Positions 9,425 through 17,700 of a DNA stretch of 64,000 nt are shown here, one piece after another. Source of the stretch: Thorsellia anophelis DSM 18579 (GTDB taxonomy: Bacteria > Pseudomonadota > Gammaproteobacteria > Enterobacterales > Thorselliaceae); assembly GCF_900111395.1 (NCBI RefSeq), contig NZ_FOHV01000012.1, forward strand, positions 31,868 through 95,867, read 5' to 3'. The notes under the pieces are model-generated. The model saw only the letters and a program-made list of their open reading frames with translations, searched no databases and was not told the DNA's origin. The translations under genes and the position numbers were made by a program. Each line of letters begins with the position of its first letter. Positions within the stretch are counted from its first letter, which is position 1.

Positions 9425-9508
9425 TCACCAATGAATATAAATTGCTACAAATCCAATTAAAAGGGCAATAATTATGCCAAGTGTTAGTACAATAGATTCA
9501 CCTGGCAA
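9425..9508 (-). CDS. Possible 27-residue membrane peptide between BCCT and reductase genes
   Basis: The 129-bp gap between the BCCT and reductase genes holds a frame, from a TTG at 9508 to a TGA at 9425-9427, that encodes a hydrophobic helix (SIVLTLGIIIALLIGF flanked by LPGE and IYIHW). A gap that encodes a clean transmembrane helix in the operon's own direction is suggestive. There is no ATG or good ribosome site, so this is weak. Confidence 0.2.
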   Translation of the reverse strand: MPGESIVLTLGIIIALLIGFVAIYIHW

Positions 9509-9539
9509 AATTATATTTAAAGCTACCTATCTAAAATAG

Positions 9540-11147
9540 TTAAACGTTTTCTTGCTTGGCATGTCTTTTTTCCATAAATTTATGCACTTCAATATCGCGC
9601 TTGATTCCAAGCTCTTTAGTTGAATAGATTAACTTAAGCAAGGATGCAATTAAGCCCAAACATAAAATTAAAGCTGGCAATCCGCCTATATAAGCTAATT
9701 GCTTAATCCCATTTACGTCTGCAAAAATTAGCATGGTAACAGCAACAACACCTATGCCTAACCCCCACATTACCTTCATACCAATTAATTTTGGTGCAGT
9801 ACTAGATTCTTCCTCATGCAAACGCTCACCATCTTCACCTTCAAGGCATAAATTTGCCATAGCATCAGTAGTTGAGTCAGCAGCAGTACAATAAGAAAGG
9901 AATGTTGCAAAGATAAAACCAAGAACTAAAATGCTAGCGAAAGGCAATTTTTGCATTAAGAAATAAATGACAGCTTCATAGCCATTTTTATCTAAAACTT
10001 CTTTTAATGCTCCATTTTCAGTCATATCAAAATAAAGCACACTTCCACTGAAAATACTTGTCCATAGCAATGCAAATAAACTTGGTATAAATAAATTAAC
10101 GATTAAAAACTCTCTAACTGTATACCCTCTCGCTATTTTACCCAAAAACATTGCAGTCAGAGGCGCCCAAGCCATCCATGATGAAAAGTAAAAAATAGTC
10201 CAGCTTCTTGCCCAATCTTCGCCTTCAGATGCACCAGTAATTAATGATTTTTTGAAAAAATTATCCAAATATTCACCTAAGCTCTCTAACCCAAAATTCA
10301 TGATAAAAAGTGTTGGTCCAAATACAAATATTGCTATTCCTATAGTAAAGAAAACCCACGTATTAATGGTAGAAAGCATCGCTATACCGCGTTTTAAACC
10401 ACTTACGGAAGAACACGTTACAACCACAGCAATTGCAAGACCAATACCCGTAAGTGCTAAGGCACCCTTTTCAATGCCATAAATTGCAAGCCCTCCCATT
10501 ATGGCTAATATTCCTGTAGCCATTGAAGATGCCATACTGGCGGAAAAACCAGATAAAGCAATCCCATCTATTACTTGGCCAGTTTTACCATATACTCTAT
10601 TGCCTAGAATAGGATAAAGCATTGAACCTATTGAGAATGGTTTATTCAAATTGTGATAAACAAGTGTAAATACTAACGCAGGAACACAATATATTGCGTA
10701 AGGAGTAAATGACCAGTGCAAGAACATAGTTGACAGAGCAAATCTTGCTGCAGCAGGTGATTCAGCGGTGATGCCAAATGTCTTTGGCGGATAGTAATAA
10801 TGATAAAGCGGTTCTGCTGCTGACCAAAATAATAATCCAGCTGCAACAGTGGTACATAACGCTATCATTATCCATTTACTTCTAGTTAACATTGGCTTGG
10901 CATGTTCACCACCAATTCTGACTAAACCTAATGGAGAGACAAATACTACAACACACAAAACAACACAAATAAATGCGCCAGCACTAAATCCCCAGGAGAA
11001 ATTATTTAATATCCAATTTACTACTAATTGAGTTTTAGCTGCAAAAGCTTCTCCGTTTGTCAATGACATGACAACAGCAACTAATGTAATTATAAAAGCA
11101 GGCCAGAAGGTTAAAGATCGAATTTTGATTTTCATCGGTTTACTCAT
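9540..11147 (-). CDS. BCCT family betaine/carnitine/choline-type transporter
   Basis: Polytopic inner-membrane transporter of 535 aa with about 12 helices. BCCT proteins import quaternary or tertiary ammonium compounds (glycine betaine, choline, carnitine, butyrobetaine, DMSP). The family signature in TM8 is clear: WTIFYFSSWMAWAPL, then GKIARGYTVREF. Compared with the usual WAWW aromatic box, one Trp is replaced by Ser, which may change substrate choice. LLFWSAAEPLYHY and MFLHWSFTPYAIY are also conserved. The short C-terminal tail (about 50 aa, charged) argues against a large osmosensing domain. The gene lies in the fae-like / BCCT / reductase / gabD operon, which suggests uptake for catabolism rather than osmoprotection. 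Confidence 0.9.
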   Translation of the reverse strand: MSKPMKIKIRSLTFWPAFIITLVAVVMSLTNGEAFAAKTQLVVNWILNNFSWGFSAGAFICVVLCVVVFVSPLGLVRIGGEHAKPMLTRSKWIMIALCTTVAAGLLFWSAAEPLYHYYYPPKTFGITAESPAAARFALSTMFLHWSFTPYAIYCVPALVFTLVYHNLNKPFSIGSMLYPILGNRVYGKTGQVIDGIALSGFSASMASSMATGILAIMGGLAIYGIEKGALALTGIGLAIAVVVTCSSVSGLKRGIAMLSTINTWVFFTIGIAIFVFGPTLFIMNFGLESLGEYLDNFFKKSLITGASEGEDWARSWTIFYFSSWMAWAPLTAMFLGKIARGYTVREFLIVNLFIPSLFALLWTSIFSGSVLYFDMTENGALKEVLDKNGYEAVIYFLMQKLPFASILVLGFIFATFLSYCTAADSTTDAMANLCLEGEDGERLHEEESSTAPKLIGMKVMWGLGIGVVAVTMLIFADVNGIKQLAYIGGLPALILCLGLIASLLKLIYSTKELGIKRDIEVHKFMEKRHAKQENV

Positions 11148-11292
11148 ACATCCCCCACTGCTGATGAAAACATCTCATCAAATTGAATTATATCTAGAAA
11201 TAGCATCCATATTAATAACCAGTATCCTTTCAATGAACCCTATGTTCATAGTTAAATTCTAAATTTTGATTACGGAAAAATTCCAGGTAGGT

Positions 11293-11802
11293 TCAACTTT
11301 TAGGTTGATAAAATGGATTACCTAATTCATTAAGAGCTAATGCGACATCCTGTTTTATAGGTAAAAAAGCCATAGCTGCAGCTATAGCGGTCTGACAAGC
11401 TTTATAATTATTATCAAAAATCTCATCTAAATTATCACAGCTTGGGTTAACCCATGGAGCAACCACAACACACCATTCATCCTCAGCTTCTTTTGGTAAT
11501 ACTCCACTTAGAAGTGCTTCAGTTATGGCTTTTGCAATTCCTGCTTGTGACGCTCCCCATGTCGCATTGCCATGTAATTCACCTGTAATTTCTGCTTTAT
11601 TAGCATACAAAGTTGCTGGCTTCACAGGTACGCCTTCTTTTATAATTACCATAAATGGACAATGCCCTTGTCTTGGCATAGCAAGAGAATTAACAAATGC
11701 CTGACCAACAGGACCATTTCTTGGTCCTAGTATGATGTTAATGTGCGCTGCATTGACACCATTTCCTACAAACCCCTCTCCGATATACATTACTTTATTC
11801 AT
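11293..11802 (-). CDS. Formaldehyde-activating enzyme (Fae) family protein
   Basis: A 169-aa protein of the Fae family. Fae condenses formaldehyde with tetrahydromethanopterin in methylotrophs and methanogens. Family features seen here are YIGEGFVGNGVNAAHINIILGPRNGPVG, PATLYANKAEI and WGASQAGIAKAITEAL; the conserved active-site histidine corresponds to His20. Enteric-type bacteria generally lack methanopterin, so this is probably a divergent Fae homologue acting with folate, binding formaldehyde, or doing something else. It is the first gene of the operon and has an AAGGAAA ribosome site. Palindromes upstream and the divergent IclR gene suggest local control. Confidence 0.8.
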   Translation of the reverse strand: MNKVMYIGEGFVGNGVNAAHINIILGPRNGPVGQAFVNSLAMPRQGHCPFMVIIKEGVPVKPATLYANKAEITGELHGNATWGASQAGIAKAITEALLSGVLPKEAEDEWCVVVAPWVNPSCDNLDEIFDNNYKACQTAIAAAMAFLPIKQDVALALNELGNPFYQPKS

Positions 11803-11871
11803 TTTTTTTCCTTATAGTTGAACTAAAGAGTAGAACACAAATTTTTAACAAAATTTTATCTTGTTTTTAAT

Positions 11872-11910
11872 AATTCCATATATGGAATTATATTTCTATA
11901 TATGGAATTT
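11872..11910. promoter_or_regulatory. Pair of palindromic operator candidates (IclR-type)
   Basis: A perfect 18-bp palindrome, AATTCCATATATGGAATT, at 11872-11889 is followed by an imperfect copy centred exactly 20 bp further on (11891-11910, TATTTCTATATATGGAATTT, 7 of 10 symmetrical pairs). Two-turn spacing on one DNA face is typical of paired dimer sites. IclR-family operators are palindromes of this GGAA/TTCC kind. The pair overlaps the presumed fae promoter. Confidence 0.55.
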
Positions 11911-11915
11911 ATTTC

Positions 11916-11974
11916 TGTGAGAGTGATCTCACCTTTTTCAATTTATGACTATTTTCATGTGATACTGATCTCGC
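11916..11974. promoter_or_regulatory. Repeated TGTGA-N8-TC element, two copies 42 bp apart
   Basis: TGTGAGAGTGATCTCAC (11916-11932) and TGTGATACTGATCTCGC (11958-11974) share 14 of 17 bases at a spacing of four helical turns. They resemble CRP sites, but the half-sites are eight rather than six bases apart. They could bind CRP weakly or another activator. Confidence 0.4.
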
Positions 11975-12244
11975 ATTTATCCTTATGGCTTGAATTTATT
12001 ATTCAACTTTTAGTCATTAGGTGAGATATTCATAATTAAGCAACAATGAATCAACACAAATCATAAGATACTGATATAATTTAAATTAATAAAAAATACC
12101 GTTTTAAATTAAATTAATTTTTGACACAAAAAATTAATTCAATGTCGGATTTATTCAAATTTGATATAATCTTTTTATTGAATATTTCGACTAGACATAT
12201 TTAGCGGGATAGTGTTATTAATATTGGAGTGTAATAATTGTTTT

Positions 12245-13024
12245 ATGAAAATTGATGATGATAGATCTAGAGCCCCGGCAGTTGATAGTGCCATAAAAAT
12301 TCTAGAATTACTTTCTAATAGCAACCATCCATTGACCCTATCTGAAATATGTAGTGAGTTAAAAATTCCTAACTCCACTGGTCATCGGATTATGAATGAA
12401 CTCCATTCTAAAAATATGGTTGATTATGATGCTACTCGTGTTAAAGCGTATTGTTTAGGCTCTCAAATTTTCATTATGACTTCGGCTGTTTATAATAAAC
12501 AGCGGCTAATACCCTATTTCCAACCTATTGGTGAACAACTTTCAAAAGAGACTGACTTACCTGTTATCCTTACCATCCCTATTGGAAGTAATGTAGTTGT
12601 AATTGCGAAAATTGACACTAATTACTCAAATTTACCACTAATGCACATCGGTAAAACCATTCCTATGCATGCTAGTGCTGCTGGCAAAGCATTTTTATCT
12701 ATGCAATCACAACGCTATATTGATAACTACTTTAAACAGACAATTTTAGAAGCATGTACAAACTCTACAATTACTCATATTCAAGAACTAAAGCAATCTC
12801 TAATAACAAGTGCTGAACTGGGATATGCTTTTGCTGAAAACGAATTCTTAGGCAATTTATACGCAGTTGCGGCTCCTGTAGTAAACATAAAAAATGAAGC
12901 GATTGCAGCAATTAGCATATATCAACATGAGAGCCATAACCAAATATTCCACTTACATAATTTAGCAAATACTGTAATAGATGCAGCATCTCAATTATCC
13001 CTGTTGATTCAGCATACAGGATAA
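12245..13024 (+). CDS. IclR family transcriptional regulator
   Basis: The protein has an N-terminal winged helix (AVDSAIKILELLSN...LTLSEICSELKIPNSTGHRIMNEL) and a C-terminal IclR effector-binding domain (MHIGKTIPMHASAAGKAFLS, GYAFAENEFLGNLYAVAAPV, AIAAISIY). It is transcribed away from the fae-BCCT operon and probably controls it, responding to the imported compound or a breakdown product (inference). The frame is open from a GTG at 12212; the ATG at 12245 (MKIDDDRSRAP) starts where family members usually begin, about 259 aa. A GGAG lies 15 bases upstream, so the exact start is uncertain. Confidence 0.85.
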   Translation: MKIDDDRSRAPAVDSAIKILELLSNSNHPLTLSEICSELKIPNSTGHRIMNELHSKNMVDYDATRVKAYCLGSQIFIMTSAVYNKQRLIPYFQPIGEQLSKETDLPVILTIPIGSNVVVIAKIDTNYSNLPLMHIGKTIPMHASAAGKAFLSMQSQRYIDNYFKQTILEACTNSTITHIQELKQSLITSAELGYAFAENEFLGNLYAVAAPVVNIKNEAIAAISIYQHESHNQIFHLHNLANTVIDAASQLSLLIQHTG

Positions 13025-13336
13025 TCAATTCAGCCACTATCGAGCAGCTCACTGTAATTCTTTTTTGATAGTACTCTCATCACATTTATAGCATAAAAAG
13101 GGTTGAGTTTATTTTTTTATGCTATATTACAATAATCTAACCACATAATTTATTATAAACTTAACTACCCGTTGAGTTTACTTAACTAGGCTTTTATACT
13201 TTTTTAGATTCGTTTCTCATTAAGCAATCTTAATCAGAGCACAATTTTTAATGACATTTTTACTAAAATAAGTTTAGTAAACTTAAAATAAAATGGAATT
13301 AAATCATGCTTCATTTCAATAAAGGAGCTTAAGAAA
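13025..13336. other. Intergenic region before first DUF805 gene
   Basis: 312 bp, AT-rich. An AAAGGAG ribosome site lies at its end (about 13321-13327). No other element is recognised. Confidence 0.3.
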
Positions 13337-13723
13337 ATGAATTATTATATTAATTGTCTCAAGAAGTTCGCCACATTTAAAGGCAGGGCGAGAAGAGCTG
13401 AGTTTTGGTACTTTTATCTTTATAATCTAATTATTATAACGAGCTTATATTTATTAGGTGGATTTTTAATCCAGGTAACACAATCCTCACGTTTAATTAC
13501 TATATTCGATTTCCTAACAATGGGTTATCAAATAATTATGCTACTACCTTCTATTGCAGTTTCGATAAGACGTTTACATGATAGGAACAAAAAAGCTTGG
13601 TTTTATTTACTTATATTTATTCCTATTTTAGGTTTTATTGTCTTACTCATTCAATATTGTAAAGAAGGCACAAAAGGCAATAACCAGTTCGGAAAAGATC
13701 CTAAAATGGTAAATAATGAATAA
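13337..13723 (+). CDS. DUF805 family inner-membrane protein (copy 1)
   Basis: A 128-aa membrane protein of the DUF805 (YhaH/YhaI) family. It begins with the family's short amphipathic segment and FKGRARRAEFWYF, then carries three to four hydrophobic helices with the conserved loop SIRRLHDRNKKAWFY and ends CKEGTKGNNQFGKDP. The function of DUF805 proteins is unknown. An AAAGGAGCT ribosome site precedes the ATG. A second, better-conserved paralogue follows after 373 bp, indicating a tandem duplication. Confidence 0.85.
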   Translation: MNYYINCLKKFATFKGRARRAEFWYFYLYNLIIITSLYLLGGFLIQVTQSSRLITIFDFLTMGYQIIMLLPSIAVSIRRLHDRNKKAWFYLLIFIPILGFIVLLIQYCKEGTKGNNQFGKDPKMVNNE

Positions 13724-14096
13724 AATTAATAGGGTATAATTAGATAATATTGTAGGTTATAAAATAAAGAATTTTGATACTAATCCGTAACTATTAAGTA
13801 TAAGATATCCAATTTTGAAATTAATTACTTTTTTATCAATTAGTTTAGTCTTTATTTAGTTTAATAAATACAAAAAGCTTAAATGTTAAAGACTAATAAG
13901 TAGTTTTTAAGACGATGACTTTTAGCATTTCTTTGTAATTTTTATTGAAAATAACTAATAAATCCATATAATGCACCGGCTTTGCATTTATAATGTAAAT
14001 GCATTCATAGTTTAGTTAGTGTTTTGTCAATAATCTAACATTTGGCAACAAAAAAATTATTTTTTTACTTATTTTTTGTTTATTTAAGGAACTGCA
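13724..14096. other. Spacer between the DUF805 genes
   Basis: 373 bp, very AT-rich. Only the ribosome site of the second gene (AAGGAAC) near its end is recognisable. The length suggests separate promoters. Confidence 0.3.
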
Positions 14097-14477
14097 ATGA
14101 AATATTTTAAAATGTGTTTATCTAAATACGCAACTTTCCAGGGTCGCGCTCGTCGTTCTGAATTTTGGTTCTTTCAGTTATTTTATATGATATTTTCAAT
14201 AGGATTACAAGTTATTGCTAGTATTTTAGCTGTTGTAAGTGGTTCTGAAGGTGTAGCTGCATTCTTTGGAATTTTATTAATTGCTTTTTATCTAGCATTG
14301 TTTTTACCTTCTTTAAGTGTGCTAGTAAGACGTCTACATGATACTGACAGAAGTGGCTGGTTTGTGTTTATTTCATTTATACCTCTAGTAGGTACTATAA
14401 TCTTATTAATTTGGTTATGTTCTGAAGGAACACAAGGTGATAACCGTTTTGGTAGCGACCCTAAGCTAGTAAGTTAA
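14097..14477 (+). CDS. DUF805 family inner-membrane protein (copy 2)
   Basis: A 126-aa paralogue of the preceding gene with the canonical DUF805 pattern: FQGRARRSEFWFF near the N-terminus, membrane helices, LVRRLHDTDRSGW, a further helix, and CSEGTQGDNRFGSDP at the C-terminus. Role unknown; such proteins are common, small, inner-membrane and often duplicated. It is closed by a strong terminator. Confidence 0.88.
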   Translation: MKYFKMCLSKYATFQGRARRSEFWFFQLFYMIFSIGLQVIASILAVVSGSEGVAAFFGILLIAFYLALFLPSLSVLVRRLHDTDRSGWFVFISFIPLVGTIILLIWLCSEGTQGDNRFGSDPKLVS

Positions 14478-14503
14478 TCTAGAATAACTATAGAACACAG
14501 ATT

Positions 14504-14528
14504 AAACTGGCTTTAAGCCAGTTTTTTT
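14504..14528 (+). terminator. Terminator after second DUF805 gene
   Basis: A 9-bp stem (AAACTGGCT / AGCCAGTTT, loop TTA) followed by a run of T. Classic Rho-independent form, 27 bp past the stop. Confidence 0.88.
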
Positions 14529-14643
14529 GTTTTAGAATCTATAAATAAGTTATTTGTAGTATCCACTGTACAATCCTGCCATAATTAAATTAAGCTAAAA
14601 TAGCATTTATATATTTAGTTTTAATTGCCAGGAGAACCAAATT

Positions 14644-15807
14644 TTGAAACAAGCTCACTCTCTAGATCAACGTTCAATACAGGGAAAAATAAAATGGATA
14701 GATATCTTAAATGCTATCCCAAAGCCAAATACGGCACCAAAATGGGAATACTGGGTAGAAACTTACCCTGAATTAAAAGCCTGTAAACATACTGATCAAG
14801 ACCCAATATATCACGGTGAAGGGGATGTTTGGACTCATACGCAGATGGTAGTTTCATCTATGATAAAAAGCCAATATTATAAACGCTCATCAAATATCAA
14901 TAGAGCAATTCTATTTTTATCTGCACTTTTACACGATATCGCCAAACCGATTACAACCACCATTGATCCTAAAACTCACCGAATAGGGCATCCAAACCAT
15001 TCACCAATTGGTGCAATAATGGTTCGTATTTTACTTTCACAACAAGACTTTCCATTTAATATTCGTGAAGAGATCTGTAACCTAATTCATAATCATCAAA
15101 AACCATTTTATTTAATGCTACAAAAACATCCCTTGCACACTCTTTATAAATTAAGCTGGGAAGTATCGCTTTCAAACCTTATAGCTCTGGCGCGGGCAGA
15201 TATCAAAGGTCGAATTAATGAAGACAATCCAATAAATCTGAAGAGATTAAAAAAATTACAAACATTCATTCAACAATCCAATTGTTATCATCAACCAGCG
15301 TATTTTAATAATAGCCTATCAAGACGTATATTCGCCTATACAAAAACAGGATTGTTAAGCGATATAGACATTCCCAATAATACATTGCGTGTTACTTTAA
15401 TATTAAAATTAGCTGACAAATCATCTATTGTTACCCAAATAAAATCGAATGATATTAACAATGTGATTGAATCAACCAGCTTTCAAAATTTGCGCCAAGA
15501 CCCAAATGCTTCGATTGTAATAAATAGCATGTATACAAAAGCAGAACAGTTTATTAAGCTCAATCAGAATTTTACTTGGATAGTAAATGATTTATCTAAA
15601 CTAACAAGGCATAAAATTATCACTTGGCTCTATAAATTTAATGTTCACATATCAGTTATTTATGTAGAACCTAATAAAGATACGTTATTAGATATTATTC
15701 GCCTTGACAATATCAAATCAGAACTTAACTCACTGATGTCATTAGAGTGGGATGTACCTAAACCTTGGGAATCTGATCAAATTGACTATCATTTTATGGA
15801 TAGTTAA
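14644..15807 (+). CDS. HD-domain protein with degenerate C-terminal kinase-like region
   Basis: The TTG start is supported by AGGAGA eight bases upstream. The N-terminal half is an HD phosphohydrolase-type domain: metal ligands are expected at His65 (DVWTHTQMV), His97-Asp98 (LLHDIAKP) and the GHPNHSP segment. The C-terminal half resembles the P-loop kinase often fused to this HD family: WIVNDLSKLTRHKIITWL and VHISVIYVEP match the usual ATNL...L...YGA.V.IVYVE pattern. The Walker A position, however, reads LILKLADKSS (about 252-261) and lacks the GxxxxGK[ST] glycines and lysine arrangement. The kinase half is therefore probably catalytically dead or reduced, whereas the HD site looks intact. 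The substrate is unknown; a nucleotide or RNA end is likely for this family. Confidence 0.65.
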   Translation: MKQAHSLDQRSIQGKIKWIDILNAIPKPNTAPKWEYWVETYPELKACKHTDQDPIYHGEGDVWTHTQMVVSSMIKSQYYKRSSNINRAILFLSALLHDIAKPITTTIDPKTHRIGHPNHSPIGAIMVRILLSQQDFPFNIREEICNLIHNHQKPFYLMLQKHPLHTLYKLSWEVSLSNLIALARADIKGRINEDNPINLKRLKKLQTFIQQSNCYHQPAYFNNSLSRRIFAYTKTGLLSDIDIPNNTLRVTLILKLADKSSIVTQIKSNDINNVIESTSFQNLRQDPNASIVINSMYTKAEQFIKLNQNFTWIVNDLSKLTRHKIITWLYKFNVHISVIYVEPNKDTLLDIIRLDNIKSELNSLMSLEWDVPKPWESDQIDYHFMDS

Positions 15808-15960
15808 ATGAACAAATTTTAATTATTTCATTTTGCTTATTACTAGTCAGAAATGTTCCAAGCATCATTATTCAGGTTAGAAGTGATTTTTAATACAGTT
15901 GTTATTCGTGGAGAAATTTAATCATAATCAAAGCTACAGCAGTTAGTAGTGCTAAATACG

Positions 15961-15998
15961 ATCATGATAAAGGGCGCATATGCGCCCTTTATCATGAT
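15961..15998. terminator. Bidirectional terminator between HD gene and purH
   Basis: A perfect 38-bp palindrome (each arm 19 bp, core AAAGGGCGCATATGCGCCCTTT) lies between convergent genes. The outer AT-rich arms supply T-runs in both directions. Confidence 0.8.
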
Positions 15999-16021
15999 TA
16001 TTATGAATGAGTAGAATTAGT

Positions 16022-17674
16022 CTAATGCCTAAAATGTCTCATATTAGTAAAGATCATTGCTATACCATGTTCGTTAGCAGCAGCAATTACTTCTTCATCT
16101 CGCATAGAACCACCAGGTTGAATTATACAGGTTATACCAACAGCTGCAGCTGCATCTATCCCATCTCTAAATGGGAAAAAAGCATCTGAAGCCATTGCTG
16201 ATTTAGCAACGTCTAGTCCTTCATCTTGCGCTTTGATACCTGCAATCTTAGCTGAATAAACACGGCTCATCTGCCCTGCTCCAATCCCAATTGTTTGACC
16301 ATCTTTAGCATAAACTATAGCATTTGATTTTACGAATTTAGCAACTGTCCAGGCAAATAGCGCATCTTGCATCTCTTTTTCAGTTGGTTGTCTTTTAGAT
16401 ACAATTTTTAATTCATCTGCTTCATACAATGCTTCATCTCTTTGTTGGACCAGTAACCCACCATTAACACGTTTAAAATCAAATTTAACTGCATTATTTT
16501 GTACAAAGTCAATAGGTTGAAAATCCCCAGTACTCAAAATCCGCACATTAGGTTTTTTACTTAATAAAGATAATGCATTAGGTGCAATACTTGGTGCAAT
16601 AATAACTTCGACAAATTGTTGGTCAATAATTGCCTGCGCCGTCACAGGATCAAGCTCACGATTAAATGCGATTATGCCCCCAAACGCCGAAGTAGGATCG
16701 GTTTGATAGGCTCTTTGATAGGCTTCTAGTAAACTACTACCTATTGCGACACCACATGGATTAGCATGCTTAACAACAACACAAGCAGGTTCTTTGAAAC
16801 TTTTCACACATTCTAGAGCTGCATCTGTATCTGCTATGTTATTAAAAGAAAGCGCCTTACCTTGATGTTGAATAGCACTACTTACTGTTCCTAATGTGTT
16901 GTGATTCACACCAGGCACATCGATATAAAAGGCCGCAAGTTGATGCGCATTTTCACCATAACGCATAATTTGTTTCAGATCTAAATGCAAATTAAGTGTT
17001 CTTGGAAATGGTGAGATTTGTTTAGGCTGTTCTTCAATGACTGTTTGTTCAGTTGCAGGTGATTTGACTCTACATCCTAAAAAGTTAGCTATCATACCGT
17101 CGTAATGCGCAGTATGCTCAAACGCTTTAACTGCTAATTCAAATCGTGTTTCGATTGATAGACTTTTGTGTTCATTTGAACTTATTTCTGTGATAATGGC
17201 TTCATAATCATTAGGATTCACAACTATTGCAACATCTTTATGATTTTTAGCTGCCGCTCTTACCATTGTAGGGCCACCTATATCAATATTTTCTATTGCT
17301 TTTGATAAGGTGCAGTCTTGTTTAGAAACTGTTTGAGCGAATGGATATAGATTAACAGCAACTAAATCAATCCCGCCTATAGAATGCATTTGCATTACTT
17401 CATCATCAATACCACGACGTCCCAAAATACCACCATGAATTTTAGGATGAAGTGTTTTCACTCTTCCTTCCATCATTTCGGGAAAACCGGTGTAATCAGC
17501 TACTTCAATAACGGATATACCATGAAGAGCAAGCAGCTTAGCTGTTCCACCTGTTGAAAGTATTTCCACACCTAAAGAATGCAGGGCTTGAGCAAACTCT
17601 AATACACCTTCTTTGTCTGATACACTTAATAAGGCGCGTTTAATTGGTTTAGGTATAGGGGGTGTAGCTGTCAT
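16022..17674 (-). CDS. purH: Bifunctional AICAR transformylase / IMP cyclohydrolase PurH
   Basis: PurH catalyses the last two steps of IMP synthesis: formyl transfer to AICAR from 10-formyl-THF and ring closure. The N-terminal MGS-like cyclohydrolase domain is clear ([41 protein letters not shown]). The C-terminal transformylase carries [11 protein letters not shown] with the catalytic Lys-His, and ends [27 protein letters not shown]. At 550 aa it is about 20 residues longer than E. coli PurH, mostly in the linker near residue 210. It lies 26 bp downstream of dacB on the same strand, so the two may be co-transcribed. No purD follows. Confidence 0.96.
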   Translation of the reverse strand: MTATPPIPKPIKRALLSVSDKEGVLEFAQALHSLGVEILSTGGTAKLLALHGISVIEVADYTGFPEMMEGRVKTLHPKIHGGILGRRGIDDEVMQMHSIGGIDLVAVNLYPFAQTVSKQDCTLSKAIENIDIGGPTMVRAAAKNHKDVAIVVNPNDYEAIITEISSNEHKSLSIETRFELAVKAFEHTAHYDGMIANFLGCRVKSPATEQTVIEEQPKQISPFPRTLNLHLDLKQIMRYGENAHQLAAFYIDVPGVNHNTLGTVSSAIQHQGKALSFNNIADTDAALECVKSFKEPACVVVKHANPCGVAIGSSLLEAYQRAYQTDPTSAFGGIIAFNRELDPVTAQAIIDQQFVEVIIAPSIAPNALSLLSKKPNVRILSTGDFQPIDFVQNNAVKFDFKRVNGGLLVQQRDEALYEADELKIVSKRQPTEKEMQDALFAWTVAKFVKSNAIVYAKDGQTIGIGAGQMSRVYSAKIAGIKAQDEGLDVAKSAMASDAFFPFRDGIDAAAAVGITCIIQPGGSMRDEEVIAAANEHGIAMIFTNMRHFRH

Positions 17675-17700
17675 AAAATTATCAACCTCAAGAGTTAAAT

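Larger units (their letters stand above)
11803..12244. promoter_or_regulatory. Divergent control region between fae-like operon and iclR gene
   Basis: 442 bp holding the operator candidates listed separately. On the reverse strand a GATAAAATT sequence near 11853-11861 may be the -10 of the fae operon, with its -35 zone overlapping the palindrome at 11872-11889. On the forward strand a TATAAT at 12165-12170 may serve the regulator gene; no good -35 is visible at 17 bp. Confidence 0.5.

Noticed and set aside
12121..12170. TTGACA and TATAAT as the iclR promoter
   Set aside because: They are 38 bp apart, too far to act as one promoter. The TATAAT alone may still be a -10.
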